Below are positions 1 through 15,950 of a DNA stretch of 32,717 bases, one piece after another. Numbering within the stretch: the first letter of the stretch is position 1; each line of letters begins with the position of its first letter. The notes under the pieces were generated by a model that did not search any database, was not told where the DNA came from, and saw only the letters and a list, made by a program, of their open reading frames with translations. The DNA is from Okeania sp. SIO3B5. Lineage in GTDB: Bacteria > Cyanobacteriota > Cyanobacteriia > Cyanobacteriales > Microcoleaceae. Location: NCBI RefSeq assembly GCF_010692555.1, contig NZ_JAAHHG010000067.1, forward strand, positions 1-32,717, written 5' to 3'. The position numbers were made by a program, and so were the translations under genes.

Positions 1-162
1 ATCCCTCTGTGCTAATTTGTCTAAAGAAAAGTATGCTTCGCGGAAGATTTGACCATAAGTTTCTGTCATTTCTGCAAAGGTATTTAATGACTCCAGTACA
101 TATTTAGAATTACCTGCGAGTCGATGATGCAATGCTTCATCTATCAACAAAGATGTCAAAAC
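1..162 (-). pseudogene. Truncated fourth copy of GT4 C-terminus
   Basis: This is the tail of another duplicated GT4 fragment, cut by the window edge on one side and by an internal deletion at about 162 on the other. It retains the codons from ALxHRLAGNSKY to FSLDKLAQRD. The deletion removed its front half and the tail of the next copy, so the downstream reading frame reads through the junction. It may continue to the left of the window. Confidence 0.7.
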
Positions 163-412
163 AAAAGTATGCTTCGCGGAAGATTTGACCATAAGTTTCT
201 GTCATTTCGGCAAAAGTATTTAATGATTCCAGTACATATTTAGAATTACCTGCGAGTCGATGACGCAATGCTTCATCTATCAACAAAGATGTCAAAACAT
301 TTGCTAATTCTTCTGGATTATCGGGAGTATAGAATAAACCATTAACATTTGGTTTTACCTGTTCAACAATGCCAAATACTGGAGTAGTAATTATGGGTAA
401 ATCATAAGTCAT
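137..412 (-). pseudogene. Duplicated GT4 C-terminal fragment with deletion scar
   Basis: A 91-codon frame starts MTYDLPIITTPVFGI and follows the giant gene's GT4 C-terminus until ...FREAYF, then ends in unrelated residues because of the deletion at about 162. The segment just before its ATG reads RVI-stop-EAM in frame, where the parent gene has RVILEAM. It has no catalytic half and no clear ribosome binding site beyond GAGAAG. I read it as a duplication remnant, although a short peptide could be made. Confidence 0.65.
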
Positions 413-461
413 TGCTTCTCATATAACTCTATATTGGAAATTATTAGTAAAATTAAACCCA

Positions 462-764
462 CTAATTAATCCGTACATCTGTGCCATAATCCCTCTGTGC
501 TAATTTGTCTAAAGAAAAGTATGCTTCGCGGAAGATTTGACCATAAGTTTCTGTCATTTCGGCAAAAGTATTTAATGATTCCAGTACATATTTAGAATTA
601 CCTGCGAGTCGATGACGCAATGCTTCATCTATCAACAAAGATGTCAAAACATTTGCTAATTCTTCTGAGTTATCGGGAGTATAGAATAAACCATTAATAT
701 TTGGTTTTACTTGTTCAACAATGCCAAATACTGGAGTAGTAATTATGGGTAAATCATAAGTCAT
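462..764 (-). pseudogene. Duplicated GT4 C-terminal fragment, intact tail
   Basis: This 100-codon frame (MTYDLPIITTPV ... GTDVRIN) matches the last 100 residues of the giant glycosyltransferase with only a few substitutions (MT for MA, NIN for NVN, NSEEL for NPEEL). An in-frame TGA lies three codons upstream of its ATG, where the parent has a Leu codon, so the fragment is cut off from any full-length domain. It contains the C-terminal part of a GT-B second Rossmann fold but not the E-x7-E motif or the acceptor half, so it should not be an active transferase. The stop and 3' flank are duplicated with it. Confidence 0.65.
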
Positions 765-813
765 TGCTTCTCATATAACTCTATATTGGAAATTATTAGT
801 AAAATTAAACCCA

Positions 814-8460
<7,647 letters not shown>

Positions 8461-8470
8461 CTAAATTTTT

Positions 8471-8476
8471 CTCCTT
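8471..8476 (-). promoter_or_regulatory. Shine-Dalgarno site of the giant gene
   Basis: AAGGAG on the minus strand, 10 nt before the ATG at 8460. It sits in a leader that still matches the last codons of the methyltransferase gene (VSWNFANFV-stop), which supports the start choice and indicates that the two genes were once about 20 bp apart. The same leader is repeated in every unit of the 185-bp array. Confidence 0.75.
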
Positions 8477-8540
8477 ATATTAAACAAAATTTGCAAAATT
8501 CCAAGATACTAAATAATTGATAATTGATAATTAATAATTA

Positions 8541-8779
8541 GAGTTTGCTGATTAATCATCAAAGCATTGCCAAATAAAGAATTTAGCATTTTTTGGGTCG
8601 AAAAAAGTTCAAGCTTTTAGGTTGCTCAGGTTCAAAAAGTTAGCATTTTTAGGAAACAAGGGCGAAAAAATTAAGGGGCAATTCTTTATCCTACTTCCTC
8701 TATAGTTCCCATTTCTCCTAACTCCTAACTCCTGACTCCTGACTCCTACACTTACTCATAAGATTTTTTCAGCAAACCC
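8541..8779 (+). mobile_element. MITE-like element, copy A
   Basis: A 239-bp non-coding element that begins GAGTTTGCTGATTAA and ends TTTTCAGCAAACCC, so the two ends are inverted repeats. It is flanked by a perfect 6-bp direct repeat, TAATTA, on both sides. The interior holds the family block GGGCGAAAAAATTAAGGGGC and a run of CCTAACT/CCTGACT heptamers near the right end. It lies between the giant gene and the 185-bp array and carries no frame of note. Confidence 0.85.
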
Positions 8780-8782
8780 TAA

Positions 8783-9609
8783 TTAATCAGCAATTACAGC
8801 ATTTAATCTGAGAATTACTTCTCCATAATACTGAGGAATTTCTACTTCTATTACTCCATATAATTTCATCTGATTTTTCTCCTTATATTCAACAAAATTT
8901 GCCAAACTACCAGATACTGGGTTAACGGCAGTTAACTCCCACTATCTGTTTTGATGCTAGAGATATTATGGTGTGTAATTACAGCATTTAATTTGACAAC
9001 TACTTCTCCATAATACTGAGGAATTTCTACTTCTATTACTCCATATAATTTCATCTGATTTTTCTCCTTATATTCAACAAAATTTGCCAAACTACCAGAT
9101 ACTGGGTTGACGGCAGTTAACTCCCACTATCTGTTTTGATGCTAGAGATATTCTGGTGTGTAATTACAGCATTTAATCTGAGAATTACTTCTCCATAATA
9201 CTGAGGAATTTCTACTTCTATTACTCCATATAATTTCATCTGATTTTTCTCCTTATATTCAACAAAATTTGCCAAACTACCAGATACTGGGTTGACGGCA
9301 GTTAACTCCCACTATCTGTTTTGATGCTAGAGATATTCTGGTGTGTAATTACAGCATTTAATCTGAGAATTACTTCTCCAGAATACTGAGTAATTTCTAC
9401 TGCTACTACTGCATATAATTTCATCTGATTTTTCTCCTTATATTCAACAAAATTTGCCAAACTACCAGATACTGGGTTAACGGCAGTTAACTCCCACTAT
9501 CTATTTTGATGCTAGAGATATTCTGGTGTGTAATTACAGCATTTAATCTGAGAATTACTTCTCCATAATACTGAGGAATTTCTACTTCTACTACTCCATA
9601 TAATTTCAT
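8783..9609 (-). other. Micro-ORFs with ribosome binding sites in the array
   Basis: Four units each contain a 40-codon frame: 8932-9054, 9117-9239, 9302-9424 and 9487-9609. A 28-codon version lies at 8783-8869, and another short one starts at 9948. All start MKLYG or MKLYA, continue like EVEIPQYYGEVILRLNAVIT and most end ...SSIKTDSGS. Each ATG is preceded by AAGGAG at 9 nt spacing, copied from the giant gene's leader. The period is not a multiple of three, so the frames are independent rather than one long repeat protein. Whether they are translated is unknown; they may be passengers of duplication. Confidence 0.35.
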
Positions 9610-10128
9610 CTGATTTTTCTCCTTATATTAAACAAAATTTGCCAAACTACCAGATACTGGGTTAACGGCAGTTAACTCCCACTATCTATTTTGATGCTAG
9701 AGATATTCTGGTGTGTAATTACCGAATAATTAACTAATTAATAATTAAATAATTCAGGTTTAAAGCCTCCCCTTTTAAGGGGAAAAAAAGAAATAATATT
9801 TCCTTATATTCAATTCCGTAACGGTTTTAACCAGAGGTAATTATCAATTATCCATTATCAATTATCCATTAATGAAAGCATTTAATCTGAGAATTACTTC
9901 TCCATAATACTGAGGAATTTCTACTTCTACTACTCCATATAATTTCATTTTATTTTTCTCCTTATATTAAACAAAATTCGTCAAATTACCAGATACTGGT
10001 TTGACGGCAGTTAACTCCCACTATCTATTTTGATGCTAGAGATATTATGGTGTGTAATTACAGCATTTAATCTGAGAATTACTTCTCCATAATACTGAGG
10101 AATTTCTACTTCTACTACTGCATATAGC
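8792..10128 (-). repeat. 185-bp tandem array from the methyltransferase 3' end
   Basis: Unit landmarks (AATTACAGC) occur at 8792, 8977, 9162, 9347 and 9532, exactly 185 bp apart, and again at 10056; the unit reaching 9717 is interrupted by about 150 bp of other sequence (9721-9872) and resumes near 9873. Each unit resembles the end of the methyltransferase gene (EVEVPQYSGEVVVRLNAVIT) followed by its stop region and then the leader AAGGAGAAAAATCAG and ATGAAA of the giant gene. The array is therefore a repeated copy of the junction between the two neighbouring genes. The last copy (10056-10128) is truncated and followed by ATTCCCT heptamers before the real gene end. Confidence 0.9.
9721..9872. 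other. Insertion interrupting the 185-bp array
   Basis: About 150 bp without similarity to the array unit. It contains the near-palindrome TCCCCTTTTAAGGGGA (9768-9783) followed by an A run, and two copies of TATCAATTATCCAT near 9842-9870. No reading frame is evident. The array resumes afterwards at AAGCATTTAATCTG, so this looks like an insertion or gene-conversion tract and not the end of the array. Confidence 0.6.
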
Positions 10129-10176
10129 GTTTCCTCCCCCTTTACTATTCCCTATTCCCTATTCCCTATTTCGATA

Positions 10177-12699
10177 TTAAGCAAAATTAGCAAAATTCCA
10201 AGATACCATTACTTCCTGTTCTGCTGCTAGGGATATTCTATCTGTAATTACAGCATTCAATCTGACAACTACTTCCCCAGAATACTGGGGTACTTCTACT
10301 TCTACTACAACATAATTAGTTTTGCCAAATATATGATTGTGATTAAAAGGAATAGTTTTTTGTACTAATATTTTTCCATCCTCATTTTTAATCACCTCAA
10401 TTTCACATTCTATTGAATAAGCAGCAATAGGTTCTATTTGTGGATAAACTCGAAATCTTTTTTGACCTTCAATTTGAAATTTAATTTCAGTCTGACACTT
10501 ATGACTACCCGGTAAAATTTTCTCAGCAAATTTCCAAGTTTCTCCACCATCAAATAAAGGTAGTTGGTCAACTTTTTGTTCATTCTTTATTTTTTCCTCT
10601 TTCCCATTTTCAACTTCTTCCTCTATAACTTTTGACTTTTGACTTTTGACTTTTGAATTTATAAAAGCTTTTGACTTTTGACTTTTGACTTTTGACTTGA
10701 TAACTTCTTCCTTCCTTCTTAGAGGTTGAGCAACTAAACCACCAGAAATTGGCTTTTGTAAAATATATAAATCTTGCCCATTTGCCATATTACTTTGAGG
10801 AAATCTTTGAATATGTTTGAACATAGAAAATATTTTCTGATAAGCTGCTGGTGTATGTAATGCTGCAACAGTATGTTGACCTTGACCATCTGCTTCTCCT
10901 TGATGGTCTAGATACAAAAATAATCCCTCTTCACCAATACTATACATTTCAGCTTGATGAGTATTTCCAGTGCGAAAAATATCATAAACTATCGGAAAAA
11001 ATTGAGGTCCGTGAAGTGTCATAAATAATATTCCACCAGGGCGTAATACTCGATAAATATCCCAGGCCCAAAGATGTTGTAAATCTAAACGTAGGTGTGT
11101 GAATACTGAGACAGCATTGACTAGGTCAAATTGATTATTTTCAAAAGGTAATGGAGGTTGAATATTATTCTGTTTGACTGTGGCAAATTTGATATTTTCT
11201 TCACACCATTGAGCACATTCAGGAAAAACGTCACAACCAAATAGTTTTTGATTGGGCAAAAGTTCTGGTTTAAATGCCATTAAATAACGTCCTACTCCAC
11301 AGCCAAAATCTAGAATATTCTCAAATTGATGAAAATCAAATCCTGCTTTTTGCAGATAATTTTTTACTGTATATTTGAGGTCATCAAATGAACTAAGAAA
11401 AGCTTTAACACTGGAGTTACCACTAATTCTGAGTAACAGGTGATTTGGTGGTAATAAGACAATGGAATTAACTGGAGAAATATTAACAACTCGCTCTAAA
11501 TGGAAATTATTAATAATTTTGACCAAGATAACGTCATCTGGGGATAAATGTTCACTGTTAATGCTGTATGACCATTGATATTTTTTGGTTTGACTTTCGT
11601 CTTTTAGCAAACAGCTTTTTACTTTTATTCCATTTACTAAAATAGCTACTTCTTCTACTTTTTCTTCAGCATTAATATCTGCTGCCCATCCTTCTATATA
11701 AATATCTCCTGTAGATGTAACTTCGATACTTTTACAACCACCATCAGGATGACAATAAAAGTTCAATAATTCATCTATTTGTTCTACAACTTCTAACCTC
11801 TGAGTTCCAATTTCTGAATTATGACTTTGACTTCTAACTTCTGAATTTATCAAGACTTCTTCCTTCTGACTCCTAACTCCTAATTCCTCCCTCCTGTCTC
11901 CTGTCTCCTGTCTCCTGACTCCTGAGTTCCACACAATATATAAGTCATGATATCCACAAAGACCTTTTTTAATCCTATGCCATTTTGCCTTTCCCTTAGT
12001 TGCTTGATGAATAATTTTACCTACCCATTTTTCTCCTACATAAGTAACTCCATAATTTTCAGTGTTGAGAAAAAGACTTTCACTTTCTGGAGTAAAGTAA
12101 ATTTCTTCTGCATCTGTTTCTGTTTCTATAGTCATTAAAGATAAGTCATGGGTACTAAAGATTAATATGCCCTTTTCTGTCAATAAACTATATAACTTTT
12201 CTAACCAACCACTAAAAGTTTTTTGGGGAGTGTGACTAAAAAATGAACAGGCAAAAATGCAGTCAAATGTTTGATTTAGTTGATAATCTTCAGGATGATT
12301 AGTTGAAACTATCCCCTCTACTCCAAGTAAATTTTTTTGAAATTCTACTGCTTGAGAATAAATATCAGAAATCCAAATTTTATGAGCTGGTATTTCCTGA
12401 AGTAAAAATCTACTAAAGCGCCCATAACCACTGGCAAAATCTAGAAAAGAAGAGATATTTTCAAAGCCATCAAAATGCCATTCTACAATTTGTTTAACTG
12501 CATCTAATATTCTTTTGCCATTAGAAAAATATCGTAGTAGTGCTTCATCAATATTTCCTTCAGTATTTTTCAAAGCATAGAGATACATTTCATCCTGTGG
12601 ATGAATATTTACCTTCATTTCTTCAGGTTTTCTAGTTTGGTCTTGAATAAATGTATCTATAATTAGCTGATTATCTATTTCATTTTTTTCAGGATTCAT
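10177..12699 (-). CDS. Double SAM-methyltransferase with C-terminal beta domain
   Basis: An 840-residue protein with two class I SAM-dependent methyltransferase domains. The first (about 60-190) has motif I as FLDFASGYGRF (85-95); the second (about 440-650) has ILDFGCGVGRY (462-472), followed by FDLVNAVSVFTHL and VLRPGG. Between them a beta region (about 320-410) carries an EGWAADINAEEKVEEV motif like those in large glycan-modifying enzymes. A C-terminal beta domain (715-840) ends in VSWNFANFA. Linkers at 262-300 and 665-692 are encoded by heptamer repeats. It lies between the ABC exporter and the giant transferase, so methylation of an exported glycan is plausible, but the substrate is unknown. 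Its last codons are the source of the 185-bp array. The ATG at 12699 is the first in frame. Confidence 0.85.
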   Translation of the reverse strand: MNPEKNEIDNQLIIDTFIQDQTRKPEEMKVNIHPQDEMYLYALKNTEGNIDEALLRYFSNGKRILDAVKQIVEWHFDGFENISSFLDFASGYGRFSRFLLQEIPAHKIWISDIYSQAVEFQKNLLGVEGIVSTNHPEDYQLNQTFDCIFACSFFSHTPQKTFSGWLEKLYSLLTEKGILIFSTHDLSLMTIETETDAEEIYFTPESESLFLNTENYGVTYVGEKWVGKIIHQATKGKAKWHRIKKGLCGYHDLYIVWNSGVRRQETGDRREELGVRSQKEEVLINSEVRSQSHNSEIGTQRLEVVEQIDELLNFYCHPDGGCKSIEVTSTGDIYIEGWAADINAEEKVEEVAILVNGIKVKSCLLKDESQTKKYQWSYSINSEHLSPDDVILVKIINNFHLERVVNISPVNSIVLLPPNHLLLRISGNSSVKAFLSSFDDLKYTVKNYLQKAGFDFHQFENILDFGCGVGRYLMAFKPELLPNQKLFGCDVFPECAQWCEENIKFATVKQNNIQPPLPFENNQFDLVNAVSVFTHLRLDLQHLWAWDIYRVLRPGGILFMTLHGPQFFPIVYDIFRTGNTHQAEMYSIGEEGLFLYLDHQGEADGQGQHTVAALHTPAAYQKIFSMFKHIQRFPQSNMANGQDLYILQKPISGGLVAQPLRRKEEVIKSKVKSQKSKAFINSKVKSQKSKVIEEEVENGKEEKIKNEQKVDQLPLFDGGETWKFAEKILPGSHKCQTEIKFQIEGQKRFRVYPQIEPIAAYSIECEIEVIKNEDGKILVQKTIPFNHNHIFGKTNYVVVEVEVPQYSGEVVVRLNAVITDRISLAAEQEVMVSWNFANFA
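10628..10700 (-). repeat. Heptamer array (GTCAAAA) in the methyltransferase gene
   Basis: On the coding strand this reads as repeated GTCAAAA, giving KSKVKSQKSK around residues 668-690, between the second methyltransferase domain and the C-terminal beta domain. It is the same heptamer and orientation as in the giant gene. Confidence 0.85.
11866..11926 (-). repeat. Heptamer array (GGAGTCA/GGAGACA) in the methyltransferase gene
   Basis: Coding-strand repeats GGAGTCA and GGAGACA encode VRRQETGDRREELGVRSQ (about residues 261-278), a linker after the first methyltransferase domain. It is open on the coding strand only; the reverse heptamer would contain TGA. Confidence 0.85.
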
Positions 12700-12770
12700 A
12701 TTTTTAAATAGGTTTTAGGTTTTGGAAAAATACAAATAAAGAAGGAAGTTATGCTTAAGGAAAAATTTAA

Positions 12771-13199
12771 GCATTTCCTGCGGAATGCTGCGCAAACAGC
12801 GGTCAGCTAGCCTCCTATGGTCGGAACTTTCCTACGGAATGCTACGCAAACGTTAACAGCTATCAGCTTTATAGAATTCAAAGTATCAGTAATAGTAATT
12901 GCCCATTACTTAACCTTAGCAGTAAGTGCGAGCCACATCTACATTTCCCTCCATAGAGTTGAAAATTTAGTAGAAGTTAAACGAGTACTTGCTTCATTCA
13001 TTTTTATTTCTGATAGCAGTCAGCTATCAGCAACAATACTCTCTTCTTAAGGACAGTGTTTAAATTAACAACTGACTTTAAGCGCAAGGGAGTGAACTTT
13101 TGTAGTAAGACAATTAAATATTGCTTTTATCCTAAACTAAAAGCAATAGCTGATAGCTGATGGCTGACGGCTGTTTGCGCAGCATTCCGGAGGAAATGC
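12771..13199. mobile_element. Inverted-repeat element, family 2, copy 1
   Basis: A 429-bp non-coding segment bounded by 30-bp inverted repeats (12771-12800 and 13170-13199) with a single mismatch, each containing GGAATGCTGCGCAAACAGC. A related unit lies inside at 12828-12852. The core 13028-13152 is also present at 15242-15365. A 77-codon plus-strand frame inside (12817-13050) is built from repeat sequence and is not called. I see no clear target duplication, so mobility is inferred. Confidence 0.6.
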
Positions 13200-13716
13200 T
13201 TACCAATTTTAAGTACTCCCTTTGACCAGAAAATTAGATTTCAAGCTTCTCCTTATAAAGAGGATAAAAAAAGGAAATTCAGTATTTTAAGCCTTCTGTT
13301 TTCCTAGGTCATGCTGCGCAAACAGTAGGAGTTACTGTTAACTGATAACTGATAACTGAAATGACGGTGGGGTATTAAATTCGCAAAAGAAAATAGAAAA
13401 AAAATTAATAATTTTACTGTAATTCAATACGTTTTAGAGCAGACAAAAATTTATCTGATAGAGAACGTAAAAATTAGCTTTTTTTACATTACATATTTGA
13501 CCAAAAAATTATTAACTGAACCGTATTGTACCGTATTAATTTTATAGCAGTCGAAGGAAAGGTTAAAACAGTTCAAAATTTAAAATTCAGACAAAATAAG
13601 ACTTTTCCTTATTTCTCTTTCCTTCTGCTATACATAAGCATAATACCTGTTGCCAGATGAGCTGTTGCCTGTTGCCTAAAACAAACGAATTTTGTACCTA
13701 ACCAGCATGATAATTA
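13200..13716. other. Gene-free, repeat-bearing intergenic tract
   Basis: No gene is evident. It holds a variant of the GCTGCGCAAACAG repeat (about 13311-13327), a TAACTGA heptamer run at about 13335-13358, and GGTGGGGTATTAAATTCGC at 13366, which resembles GGTAGGGTATTAAACCCGCC at 32529. The rest is AT-rich. It separates the ABC ATPase from the methyltransferase gene on the same strand. Confidence 0.5.
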
Positions 13717-15096
13717 CTATATAAATGTCATATTTTTAATCTTTAAACTAGGTTCTATTAAAAAGTCAACTACTCCAGTACCACATGAATCACTACAATG
13801 CTGCACTCTAAACATAGCAATATCAATGCAACGGGATAAATATGTTAGATGGTCCCCTGCCATACCAACAACTCCAGCATTTAAAAAATATACCCCAGGA
13901 TTTAGCAAACATTTAAACTTAAATTTCACTATAACTTTCTGCTGTGCTTCTACATATTCTACTGATTTAGTATAACCATGTAATGATGCTCCACCTAAGT
14001 CAAATCCACTCAAAGTTTTAATCAACATTCCAAACCTAACTTTAGATGTAGAGTTAATAAATTTTACTGTATAAGTATAGTAATATTCTCGACGATTAAT
14101 TAAATGATTTACTCTCTTACCATCCAAAGTAATAATATGAGGGTCAATAATTTCCGAACCTTTATTAGGATAATGTATCGTATTTGAAGGTATCATTTCC
14201 GGGTCATAAATTTCTTCATATTCTGTTGATTCTGAAATTTCATTTTCACTACTTTGTTCTGATTGAGATGATTTTTCATCTGTTTCTTCATCATCCAAGA
14301 AATCCTTAACTGTTAAATTAGGAATCTGACGAATTTCTTCCCTAATTGATGGAATTTTATCAGGAAAAGCATAAATTAATTTCTGATATTTAGATACCAC
14401 ATATTTAGGAGCATGATAAAGTAACATTTCACCATGATCCATCAAAATTGCTGAATCACAAAGTTGTACAACTGTTGAAGCAGCATGAGATACAAATAAA
14501 ATTGTTCCACCCCTTTCTTGAATGTCTTGAATACGAGCAAAACACTTTCTCTGAAATGCTTCATCTCCCACCGAAAGTGCTTCATCAACTACTAAAATAT
14601 CTGGGTCAACACTTGTCGCTACAGCAAATCCCAACCTAATAAACATTCCACTAGAATAAGTTTTTACAGGCTCGTCAATAAAATCTCCAATGTCGGCAAA
14701 ACCAGCAATTTTATCAAATTTTTCTTCTATTTCTGATGGTTTTAATCCTAATAATTGACCATTAAAAAAAACGTTTTGCCTACCTGTAAACTCTGGATTA
14801 AATCCACTCCCAAGTTCCAAAAGTGCAGAAACTCTACCTTGAACTTTTACCGTTCCAGTTGTCGGTGTAAGAGTACCAACAATTATTTGTAGAAGAGTAC
14901 TTTTTCCCGAACCATTCCGCCCCACAATTCCTAAAGTATGCCCTCTTTCTATTTCTATACTTATATTTTGCACTGCCCAAAATTCATCAGCACGACTTTT
15001 TCCTGGGAATAGAATTTCTTTTAAACGGTCTACCGGATGCCGATATCGTTTAAAGCATTTAGAAACATTTTGCAGTGAAATTACAGTTTCAGCCAT
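13717..15096 (-). CDS. Polysaccharide ABC exporter ATPase, Wzt-like
   Basis: A 459-residue cytoplasmic ATPase of the O-antigen/teichoic acid export type. It has Walker A GRNGSGKS (59-66), signature SSGM (148-151), Walker B ILVVDEA (167-173) and the switch His in SHAAS. The first about 240 residues are the nucleotide-binding domain. After an acidic linker (about 270-300, rich in Ser and Glu) comes a C-terminal beta domain (about 310-459) with IIDPHIITLDG and GVYFLNAGV, as in Wzt proteins, where this domain recognises the modified end of the glycan. Its partner permease lies upstream on the same strand. The two are now separated by about 850 bp of mobile repeat sequence, unlike the usual tight pairing. 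Confidence 0.9.
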   Translation of the reverse strand: MAETVISLQNVSKCFKRYRHPVDRLKEILFPGKSRADEFWAVQNISIEIERGHTLGIVGRNGSGKSTLLQIIVGTLTPTTGTVKVQGRVSALLELGSGFNPEFTGRQNVFFNGQLLGLKPSEIEEKFDKIAGFADIGDFIDEPVKTYSSGMFIRLGFAVATSVDPDILVVDEALSVGDEAFQRKCFARIQDIQERGGTILFVSHAASTVVQLCDSAILMDHGEMLLYHAPKYVVSKYQKLIYAFPDKIPSIREEIRQIPNLTVKDFLDDEETDEKSSQSEQSSENEISESTEYEEIYDPEMIPSNTIHYPNKGSEIIDPHIITLDGKRVNHLINRREYYYTYTVKFINSTSKVRFGMLIKTLSGFDLGGASLHGYTKSVEYVEAQQKVIVKFKFKCLLNPGVYFLNAGVVGMAGDHLTYLSRCIDIAMFRVQHCSDSCGTGVVDFLIEPSLKIKNMTFI

Positions 15097-15204
15097 GAAT
15101 TTTCTGGGAAATATTAATCTTTAATATATAATACAAATTGATAAATGTTTTCTACAAATACCTAAGGTATTTATTAGAATTCAGGAGGTAAGTATTCATC
15201 TATT

Positions 15205-15402
15205 AGCTGTTAGCTAGCCTCCTACAGAGGAACTGTGTTAACAGCAACAATATTTTCTTCTTAAGAACAGTATTTAAATTAACAACTGACTTTAAAAGCA
15301 AAGGAAGCAACTTTTGTAGTAAGACAATTAATAAAGCTTTTATCCTAAACTAAAAGCAATAGCTGTTAACGCAGTTCCTCCGGAGGAGGCTGGCTGATGG
15401 CT
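15205..15402. mobile_element. Inverted-repeat element, family 2, copy 2
   Basis: A 198-bp non-coding element with 41-bp imperfect inverted ends (15205-15245 and 15362-15402), both containing a form of CAGCCTCC...GGAACTG(C/T)GTTAACAGC. The core 15242-15365 matches 13028-13152 closely. It lies between the permease and ATPase genes. The outer ends differ from those of copy 1, so the mobile unit may be just the core with variable tips. Confidence 0.6.
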
Positions 15403-15430
15403 GACTCCTGAATGCTTAGTTCAGGAGTCA
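15402..15430. repeat. Perfect 11-bp stem hairpin
   Basis: TGACTCCTGAA (15402-15412) pairs perfectly with TTCAGGAGTCA (15420-15430) across a 7-nt loop. It is built from the same GACTCCT heptamer seen elsewhere, here as an inverted pair. No T run follows on either strand, so I do not call it a terminator. Confidence 0.7.
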
Positions 15431-15680
15431 GGTAGAGGAGCCGTTGGATTGTCGATCCACAGAAGTCATAATTAATCTCTTCAATACCAGCTTTTAGGTC
15501 AGAAATTCTCTTTTTTATCAAAGGGATATCTCCTTTTTTTTTGACTTATTTATTATTTAAATTTAAAGAAGAGGAAGAGACTTTAAGAATTCATTATTCT
15601 GTCTTCAGAGAGTATTCATTATTGAAAAAGTATTAGTGAGCATTACTATCTATTTTTATAGATTAAGGTGTTTTTATTTA

Positions 15681-15947
15681 GGGCTTGCTGATTAAATATA
15701 AAAACATTTACATATAAATACTTTAGTCTTTTTAGGTCTGTAATACCTTGGTTTTCAACTCTTCACACTCAAAAAGGAGCGTATTTTAGGCGCATAGTTG
15801 GGCAGAAAAATCATTCTTACAATTCTTACTCCTACCTCTTCTAAATTCCTATTTCTCCTGTCTCCTGTCTTCCCCTCCAGGGAGGGGTTAGGGGTGGGTT
15901 GTCTCCTGTCTCCTACCCCAGCAAAAAGACTTTCCATACGCAAACCC
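15681..15947 (+). mobile_element. MITE-like element, copy B
   Basis: A 267-bp element starting GGGCTTGCTGATTAA and ending ATACGCAAACCC, flanked by the perfect 6-bp direct repeat TATTTA. It shares the blocks GTATTTTAGGCGCATAGTTGG and GGCAGAAAAAT with the other copies, plus CCTGTCT heptamers. It carries an extra block with CCCTCCAGGGAGGGG (15873-15887). The right-hand target duplication overlaps the permease stop codon. Confidence 0.88.
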
Positions 15948-15950
15948 TAT

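Noticed and set aside
9768-9783. TCCCCTTTTAAGGGGA as a terminator
   Set aside because: The T run would precede the stem on the minus strand where the genes lie, so orientation is wrong.
8792-10128. Regular 185-bp array as a CRISPR
   Set aside because: Units are continuous long repeats with no alternating unique spacers, and they derive from a neighbouring gene end.
12817-13050. 77-codon plus-strand frame
   Set aside because: Composed of dispersed repeat sequence, no ribosome binding site, no recognisable domain.
15755-15943. 62-codon minus-strand frame with TPNPSLEGK
   Set aside because: Lies entirely within MITE copy B; the TPNPSLEGK part is a translated intergenic repeat.
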